In this document: one piece after another, positions 58,215-64,000 of the stretch
Numbering within the stretch: the stretch's first letter is position 1
How the letters are laid out: each line of letters starts with the position of its first letter
NCBI GenBank assembly: GCA_029582265.1
Contig: CM055823.1
Location: 19,774,827-19,838,826, forward strand
Reading direction: 5' to 3'
Source of the DNA: Zoroaster sp. YZ-2022
Lineage: Eukaryota; Echinodermata; Asteroidea; Forcipulatida; Zoroasteridae
Length of the DNA stretch: 64,000 bases
Notes under the pieces: model-generated
What the model was told of the DNA's origin: nothing
Seen by the model: only the letters and a program-made list of their open reading frames with translations
Databases searched by the model: none
Position numbers and translations under genes: made by a program

Positions 58215-60796
58215 CAGCTATATAACAAAACAATTATAGGATAGGGCAACCAAATTCGGCAAGACAGTGAAATTCCTTATAATTTTCTTAAAGTCATCAC
58301 AATGAGTTTTATTAACATTCTACTCATATGAGAAGGGAGACGAGACCAGTATCGATGCTGAAACCCAGATTGTTGGGGTGTGGGCGTGTCCCCCAATCAT
58401 TTGGTTTCTAGTTAACATTTTGACGGAGAAAAAACATGCTTACACATTTTCAGAAGTACTGTGACATCATTACGTATGTATAATGGAACATAATTATATC
58501 CCAGCCATGCAACTCGTTCTGCGAATGGATGGGATTTGATTTTACCTTCACCGACGTAAGTCGGATCACCCCTGTGTGAGTGTGTGTGGCCGCACAAGGA
58601 GGCCACTTGTGGGGTACTGATTGTGATTTTGGCACTTCTTAAACCATGCATGGTTTAGACAAATGTTATGTTAAGTAGGTATAATGTCGTTCTATACATG
58701 TACAAACATGGTACTGCTTTAAACGAAATAGCAGATACAATAATGTAACAAAAACACAGACCATTATTGTGTGTCATTTACATGTGACATATAGCCATAC
58801 TGTAGCCTCATGAAAAACAGCCACCATCACCAAATCCTATTTTTCGTTTCTGGCATTGGTGAATGAAAAGGTACAACTACTTCATCTGTATTTGACTATT
58901 ACACAATCAAAATAATATCCTCTTGTATTGTGCTTAATAAATATCAGCTGTGAGAATGTTGTGTATAGAATTCATTTAGCACTGTACTCCCAACATGGGC
59001 GTTAATCATGGGGGGTTAAGGGTATACACATACCATCAACTTTCTTGCTTCTAAAGGAAAGGAGGATTGTACAGAATTAAACCAACACATTTTGGGAAAA
59101 TACGGATTCACACGGAATAGCCTATAATGCATCGATATAAAAACTGCAATTCTCAAAGCGGTATATTCCTATTATATGAATTATCCATTCACACGGTACA
59201 ATCATCATTAATGGATGCTATCAGTTAAAACTCTTAATGATGCCGTGCAAAACCACCACTTATGAGACAATAAACACCCATAAATTATGTCATTCACAAC
59301 GCATTTGAAATTATATAATGTCATCTGCAAGAAATATGGCTAATGAATTTCATTATGGTTAATAAATTTCAGTTTAATATACAAAACTGGAATACAACCT
59401 GGAGTGGAAATGAGCAAAAGAGCAAAGGAGTCATAATGCGGTTGGATTTATTGCTCCCTGTAGAAATTATTGTAACAATCAAAGATATATGTATCAGACT
59501 AGACAAGGGCTCATATCCACTGTGAATATGGGGGGATGAAGTCAGGCAATCTGGGATATACCTTTAAACATAAAATCATGCAGAATTATAAAGTGTTCTA
59601 ATTAGAAGGTGCACAGATTGATGGGAAAATAAAAGCGTCAAATTTGTCTTCTCCTTTCATAAAGAAATTGCTATATTTTTTAATAGGACATGGCAAAAAA
59701 AAAAAAACTAAAGTAGAGGACACGACAATGCTTTTAATTATGGCATGCCCAAAAATGTTGGCTTATTATTATGCAATTTGAGTGATACACTGCAGAGAGG
59801 TAAACAATGATCAAATACAATGTAAAGCTAAATTTTACTCATGCCCAGCGTATTGTATACATAAGGGTGAATTTTGCTCATAATAATATACGCGTATTCA
59901 ACGCAGTGTGTGAGTTAAACAGGACACATGCGCGTGTGATGATCACATCAAAAGATGGACGTCGTACAGCTGAGAGCGTGGAGTTAGTGTTTGCATTACA
60001 GACAATCACTCATTATTTTATATTTTCAAGATTTTTGATTCAGTATATACGTGATTGTTTTGTATATCTTTCAATGTTCTGATATGTTTGTTGGATATTT
60101 GTTGTCAATAATTACATAAATATTGATAAATTTAAAATTTAAAGTTTCCCACACAGGGCTTTCATTTGTGCACACATACAGCACGAGGCAGTAGTCTTAA
60201 GTCGAGTCACACGCCGAACTGCATGTAGCCGTGAATAGTCTCTTGTCAAGTCGCACGCGGCACGACGGATGCGAGTTTTGTCGTGAAACGTTTCTAAAGA
60301 GAAAACCATATTTGCAACGTTCAGACTAACTTATAACTAGTCATATCTCATCGTTAACAAATATGATTGATGACGTCATGACAGATCAGAGCGCTCCCTA
60401 GCAGCAGTAATTAAAAGGGAATATTTTCATATCTCAGAAATTATCGAACAAAATGTCATCACATTTAGAACGAGGATAAAAGACATCCAATGTTTTATTT
60501 CTGTGTGAAGTATTATAAATTCAGTCACGTGACTGAACCGGAAGTTAATGTATTCAGTATAGCATATTATTTGCCATTTTTATTATAATTATATATTATG
60601 AAAACGCATATCTCCTGATATCTTGTCTTTTAACAAAGTTAGGTGATGAAGTCATCAAATATACCTCTATTTTATTATAACTATACCTCTAGTTTATTTG
60701 TGTTGTTGTTTCTGTTGTTGTTTTTGCGATTTTTTTTAGTGATTTTCTTTTTATATATATTTTTTTATTATTCTATTATTTTTGTATTATTAATAT

Positions 60797-60798
60797 TT

Positions 60799-60829
<31 letters not shown>

Positions 60830-60831
60830 TT
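60797..60831. repeat. (TTTA)n microsatellite
   Basis: About eight TTTA units. Confidence 0.95.
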
Positions 60832-61021
60832 TGGGGGTGGGGAATTTGTGCCAATACTGATTTAATCAGATACAATTGTCTCCAAGCTTTTCTATGTATG
60901 AATAGCGCAAGGACTATTCTAGAAACAGCCACCGCACTGATTTTAAAGCCGACTGATGACCAGAAACCGGAGACTTTTTTGGGCTTTAAAGAGTTATTTC
61001 ATCAATTTGAAGTGAAGGGTT

Positions 61022-62167
61022 AAAGGGATTCTATCGGGATTCGTAAGGATCAAAAACAAAATTGTTTAGTTTCAATCTAAAAGCTTACTGTTTATAAAGT
61101 TGATACTAGTACCAATCTTCCTGTGAAATATTTCCCTCTGAAATGCTGTCATCTTCGAACTGTATCTGAAGACCTCCAAAAATGCAACAGCTGATTTCGA
61201 TTGCAACAATCGAAATTATTATTGTTTTTTTTTAAATCAGTTGCAATGTCGCCCTCAGTTGACCGAAATTAGACAGCCAAGAACAGCATTTGCAATCGGT
61301 CGTATCCGTGAATCGGCTGTAGTGCTGCAGTTGCCTATAGAGTGATCCCGGAGGTACTCTGCTGTGTGATTGTGTTTCATGCGTGTTCGACGTGGGATAC
61401 AAGGGTGCTCCCCACTGAATAAACTCCCATAGTAAACAGTGCTAAACATAAAATATTCAAAAATTGCTAAAAATACTTAGAAGTCCCACAGTTTTTAAAA
61501 CCACAAGAACAAATATTGATCGATATATAACCTTTTATTTTCTTCTCTATTTACTGTCTAAAGTCCAGGTTTCCAGGGAGTTATCCTCATCCCAATGAAA
61601 ACCACCCTCTACAGTAGTGAAAACGACCACACTGAAAAACAGCCATTTTGGAAAAAGGCCTGACGCTTGAAATCAAATTAGGACCACTTTTTCAGGGCCT
61701 AGTGTATCCAAAATACTCACAGTTGAAAGTCAAGGATCCCAGGTTATGATATTGGGCCATTTTTACACAATCCATCAAATGTATGGGCCTCAAATCTTTG
61801 TTTTTCAGACAAACACTTTACGATAAACAACTCGGCGCATGAATTCCTCCCTATTTTAATAGTGGGGTGCACCCACAAGGTTTTGCACTGCAGCCTGATT
61901 CAGGACAGGCCATGCCAGCACGCACTTTACCAACGACTGTTTCCACGATTAACTCGTATGTCCTAAAATAGTTGTCAATTTCTTGTTTTTAACGTATGGT
62001 GGCGGTATTTAAAAATCTCTTTGGGGGATTTTGCAAGCCGAGAAGTTCAAACGATTTTGTAAAAAAAGAGAGCGGTTTTTCACTATTTTCTCGTGACTCA
62101 GATGACCGATTGAGCTCCAACTTCCAACTATTTTGTCAGCTCTACCAATGCTATAGGATCTCTTTAA
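61022..62167. mobile_element. Possible TTAA-flanked element, about 1.1 kb
   Basis: TTAAAGGGATTCTATCGGG at the left and CTATAGGATCTCTTTAA at the right are imperfect inverted repeats with TTAA outermost. It sits directly before the duplicated IRF segment. No transposase seen. Confidence 0.4.
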
Positions 62168-62168
62168 T

Positions 62169-63272
62169 ACCCCGGTGTCTCTGGTGCCAAATAGGCTAAC
62201 ATAACAAAAAACTGGTCCATAGTGAGTGCAGAAAAATCCATCTGTGTGTTTGAGTGGCAATCCATGCCAAATACTGTTGCACTTTTGTAAATGCTCTTAT
62301 ATTACAATTATAGAAGTTTCTCACTTCTGTTTCAGTTTGTTCCTTCGATTTGATGATTACGGTAATGTCTATGCAACTCGTTTCTGTCGGGAGCAAAATC
62401 TTCTGGTGCAGCACGGAGAAAGGGCCGATTGCCGACGCCCAAATGTCAAACCTAACTAAACTGGAGCGTAATGAAGAAGTCATGGTTTTTGATAACTGTC
62501 TGTTCCAGCAGAGGCTGCTTCACTATGTCGTCAACAAACCGACGTTTCAGCACGAAGCCTCCAAGCGTCCTCCCAACAGACACATCATACCTGTCAGTCC
62601 TGCCGTTTTCTTCACTTTTGCGCAGTCGTGGAATCCCATGAACAACGCCCTCAGTAGCTGCTTGATGTCCATGGTAGTGAATCTGGTTACAAGTCTTGAT
62701 CCAAAAGAATCCATCAACAAAGAATTAGACTTTGCGTACTAACTGCTCACAGATCTAACAATTGCATGTTAGTGCCCTCTATTGACAGTGAACACAGCTT
62801 CCTCATAGGGTCTGCACGGAATGTCCACGATATATTGTTATAGTGATTCATATGGTACCGGTATCATGTGGTACAACCAAATGTTTATTACATATGTTCC
62901 TCATAGTGATTTACTGTAGCAGTAGGAGTACAGCCAAGCTTAAATCCATCATTAGGCATAACAGGCAATTGTGGAGGCCCGTGGGCTGGTTTGAAAATGG
63001 TGGTAGTGTTTATTTGGACTGGAAAGAAAACCTTTTTTGAATAAATGGACAAAACGGTAGGAAGGAATATTCAAACAATGTTTTGGTAATTTACTGCGCA
63101 CAACAAGTGGAACTCACTTGTTGGGGGGGGGGGGGGCAGGCCTGGAACCACTCCATCAGTCTTTCGTCTTGTTGTGAGGAATTACTTGCTTTTTGTAATA
63201 TTTATTTGTTTACTTGTATATATTCTCTAGATCACAATCCTTAATATTCATCATATGGTGACATTTGTTTAA
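62169..63272. repeat. Segmental duplication, second copy
   Basis: Aligns to 46077-47264 with small indels and a deletion of about 100 bp in the exon. It ends exactly at a TTAA where a piggyBac-like element begins. Confidence 0.93.
62336..62742 (+). pseudogene. Duplicated last exon of the IRF-like gene, frameshifted
   Basis: Starts after TTCTGTTTCAG, as in the parent. It reads LFLRFDDYGNVYATRFCR, then an extra G (GTCGGGAGC) near 62390 shifts the frame; the parental sequence resumes as KIFWCSTEKGPIADAQ. It lacks the 6 bases for Leu-Gln and about 100 bases near the end, apparently lost between GAATCCCG-like direct repeats present in the parent. After that deletion the frame ends VTSLDPKESINKELDFAY. 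The association-domain exon corresponding to 44378-44606 was not found upstream, so this is probably a single-exon relic. Confidence 0.8.
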
Positions 63273-64000
63273 CCCTTTCGATCCCACGGGCTCCAAAAAG
63301 AGCCTTTGTTGCGATACGCTTCAATCCCGTGGGCTTCGAAAGGTTCCGGGAATCGGAACCCAAGGCGAATTAAGTCACCAGCTGAAAAAGCTTTAGAGCG
63401 TTATTTTGTTTGGCGCCCTCTATTGACAGGAATTCAGTTTTTAAAACTTAGCTTGATAAAAGCTAGCGCGCGTCACTTTGCGGTTTCACCACTAGCACTT
63501 TGCTAGCGTCCACGCCACTTGCCACAACGGTCAGTTGCAATCATGATGGAAACGGACATAAATGATGGCATTTTGGCTGAAATTTTGGCAGACAGTGGCT
63601 CAGAATCTGATGACGATAAAGGCATTTCTTCCGATGACAGCACAGAAGATATTCCAGCGGCATTTCAAGAGCCTGAAGAGGTAAAGCACAGTAAAAATTG
63701 AATAACAGTACTCTTCCCGGCCCAATGCAAACTAATGTAATTCAACGATATTTCCTGTAGCGTAAATATTGGATGTATTTTTGTATATGCTCAAGGGGGT
63801 TACAACTGTTGGAGTTGAGGAATGTAAATTTAGAAAATGGATCCTTTGAATAGGAGTGACCAAATCCCCCACCCCTTGGACTTGGGCAAAAAAATCAGGC
63901 ATGATGCAATGACCAAAGTGCTCTAGTGAAAATGTACAATTTGTAGTAGTTTGTTGGGGTTATTTGTATTCATTGAAACAGCTAGGAAACAGGTCAACTC
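63269..64000 (+). mobile_element. piggyBac-like element, 5' end (runs off window)
   Basis: It begins at TTAA with CCCTTTCGATCCCACGGGCT; CAATCCCGTGGGCTTC nearby is an inverted partner of the subterminal stretch. A TTAA target and CCCTTT start are characteristic of piggyBac elements. The parent segment at 47261 has an empty TTAA at the same place. Confidence 0.75.
63543..63680 (+). CDS. First coding exon of a putative piggyBac-like transposase
   Basis: ATG at 63543; reads MMETDINDGILAEILADSGS followed by ESDDDKGISSDDSTEDIP and ends EPEE at donor GAAGAG|GTAAAGC in phase 0. An acidic, Asp/Ser/Glu-rich N-terminus is common in piggyBac transposases and their derived proteins. The catalytic core would lie beyond the window. 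The upstream TTAA-CCCTTT end supports the assignment; without the catalytic Asp residues the call stays provisional. Confidence 0.6.

Larger units (their letters stand above)
57264..61020. other. Long stretch without a recognised gene
   Basis: 5' side of the GPCR, where its promoter must lie; no clear TATA box seen. Includes the microsatellites listed separately and CpG- and CACACG-containing patches near 60200-60290. Confidence 0.45.

Noticed and set aside
60643..61023. 126-codon plus-strand frame
   Set aside because: Most of it is T-rich low-complexity sequence and a TTTA microsatellite; only the last 40 codons look non-repetitive and they match nothing I recognise.
62350..62742. Independent functional second IRF gene
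   Set aside because: Only the last exon is duplicated, with a frameshift, and no upstream association-domain or DNA-binding exon was found nearby.

Overview
The window is eukaryotic: genes are split by GT-AG introns with matching phases, DNA is AT-rich, and repeats dominate. A gene with an interferon-regulatory-factor (IRF) association domain, a single-exon rhodopsin-class GPCR, a Crypton-like tyrosine recombinase gene, Penelope-like element pieces, tRNA-derived SINEs and many short inverted-repeat elements together suggest an invertebrate deuterostome (echinoderm, hemichordate or amphioxus type). This is inference; no diagnostic marker settles the species.

Left third (about 6.8-24.8 kb, minus strand): an exon chain whose splice phases fit runs from an acidic N-terminal exon (24.8 kb), through a zinc-finger-like exon (23.2 kb), several helical exons, an acidic DYIPESDSDSDE exon (14.2 kb), to a large terminal block with two Cys/His fingers and a tyrosine-recombinase domain (10.6-9.0 kb). 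The recombinase block has three frame breaks. Introns contain TTAA-flanked MITEs, a Penelope-like fragment with a GIY-YIG endonuclease remnant between inverted arms (12.9-13.9 kb), and a MITE one end of which has grown into about 50 copies of a 26-bp minisatellite (18.2-19.6 kb).

Centre (25.5-47 kb): an 87-bp minisatellite, a 500-N assembly gap, then four plus-strand exons of an IRF-like gene (30.1, 31.0, 44.4 and 46.2 kb). The intron between the second and third of these contains a 48-bp minisatellite that was split by a 10,526-bp element with CACTG...CAGTG ends and a 3-bp TAT target duplication. That CACTA-like element has GGTTAAA subterminal repeats at both ends and carries a satellite of about 28 units of roughly 189 bp, organised as a higher-order repeat with an 11-unit period. 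No transposase was seen in it, so it looks non-autonomous. The first coding exons of the IRF gene (its DNA-binding domain) were not found.

Right third (47-64 kb): an 81-bp minisatellite, MITEs, a Penelope-derived palindrome, a full tRNA-SINE, the GPCR gene on the minus strand (56.2-57.3 kb), and a second, frameshifted copy of the last IRF exon (62.3-62.7 kb) within a segmental duplication of about 1.1 kb. A piggyBac-like element begins in the TTAA site of that duplicated segment and runs off the window end.

Most short open frames are chance or repeat-derived. Real coding content is small: one partial IRF-like gene, one GPCR, one broken recombinase gene, the start of one transposase and a few orphan exons.
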